This document shows, in pieces, positions 63,942-64,000 of a stretch of DNA of 64,000 nt (positions are counted from its first letter, which is position 1; the number at the start of each line of letters is the position of its first letter). The DNA comes from an uncultured Alphaproteobacteria bacterium (GTDB lineage: Bacteria > Pseudomonadota > Alphaproteobacteria > RF32 > CAG-239). A program made the translations under genes and the position numbers. The DNA lies in contig CALXYB010000007.1 in NCBI GenBank assembly GCA_944392835.1, positions 1 to 64,000 on the forward strand, in the 5' to 3' direction. The notes under the pieces are model-generated. The model worked only from the letters and a program-made list of their open reading frames with translations. It had not been told where the DNA came from and did no database searches.

Positions 63942-64000
63942 GTTGCATAACTTTTTTGATGGTTTGACGGAATAGAATCCAAAGTTTAAGCTATTTGGTA

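Noticed and set aside
1..64000. CRISPR arrays, insertion sequences, prophage genes
   Set aside because: No regularly spaced direct repeats, transposase, integrase or phage structural proteins were seen.

Overview
The window looks like a chromosomal segment from an AT-rich alphaproteobacterium with a lipid A-based outer membrane. The evidence is gene content and order: pyrH-frr-uppS-cdsA-rseP-bamA-lpxD-fabZ-lpxA-lpxI-lpxB is the classic alphaproteobacterial envelope cluster, with LpxI rather than LpxH, and tig, clpP, clpX, lon and hupB occur in their usual relative order. The species cannot be named from sequence alone; an uncultured, possibly host-associated Rhodospirillales-like lineage is only a guess. 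No transposase, integrase, CRISPR array or rRNA was seen.

Region 1 (about 0.4-20.7 kb, + strand) is an accessory surface-glycan locus. It opens with a pseudaminic acid pathway (pseB, pseC, pseF, a TIM-barrel protein, pseH, pseI) in which no PseG hydrolase is recognisable. A putative glycosyltransferase follows. Next come twelve tightly packed genes for carrier-protein chemistry: two acyl carrier proteins, two SDR reductases, a KAS III-like synthase, a split transketolase, a metallo-beta-lactamase-fold hydrolase, an AMP-forming ligase, a GNAT, and LuxE- and LuxC-like acyl activation and reduction enzymes. Downstream are a membrane acyltransferase whose first codons carry an 11-G tract (a likely phase-variation switch), an MsbA-like ABC exporter and a DUF1796 protein. 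I infer that the locus makes and exports a pseudaminic acid-containing glycan carrying an unusual acyl- or ketol-derived substituent. A TupA-like ATP-grasp gene faces it from the other side of a shared terminator.

Region 2 (21.8-26.1 kb, - strand) is housekeeping: plsY, dprA and topA. Region 3 (26.2-41.2 kb, mostly + strand) is translation and envelope assembly: pyrH, frr, uppS, cdsA, rseP, bamA, lpxD, fabZ, lpxA, lpxI, lpxB, then comEC and small genes of unknown function. Between fabZ and lpxA lies a divergent lipoprotein gene preceded by a strongly structured, apparently non-coding RNA of about 180 nt.

Region 4 (41.2-47.5 kb) holds a sulfatase-fold membrane transferase, prfC, a TPR lipoprotein, tRNA-Leu(UAG) and tig. 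Region 5 (47.5-54.1 kb) is a second glycan block set between tig and clpP: GtrA-like, two paralogous polytopic GT-C-like proteins, a GT2, a methyltransferase and a GtrB-like transferase. Region 6 (54.1-64 kb) returns to the protease backbone (clpP, clpX, lon, hupB), with dut, an outer-membrane beta-barrel gene and an LPS operon (a lone FliN/SpoA-domain gene, a DUF374 acyltransferase, waaA, lpxK) lying between clpX and lon.
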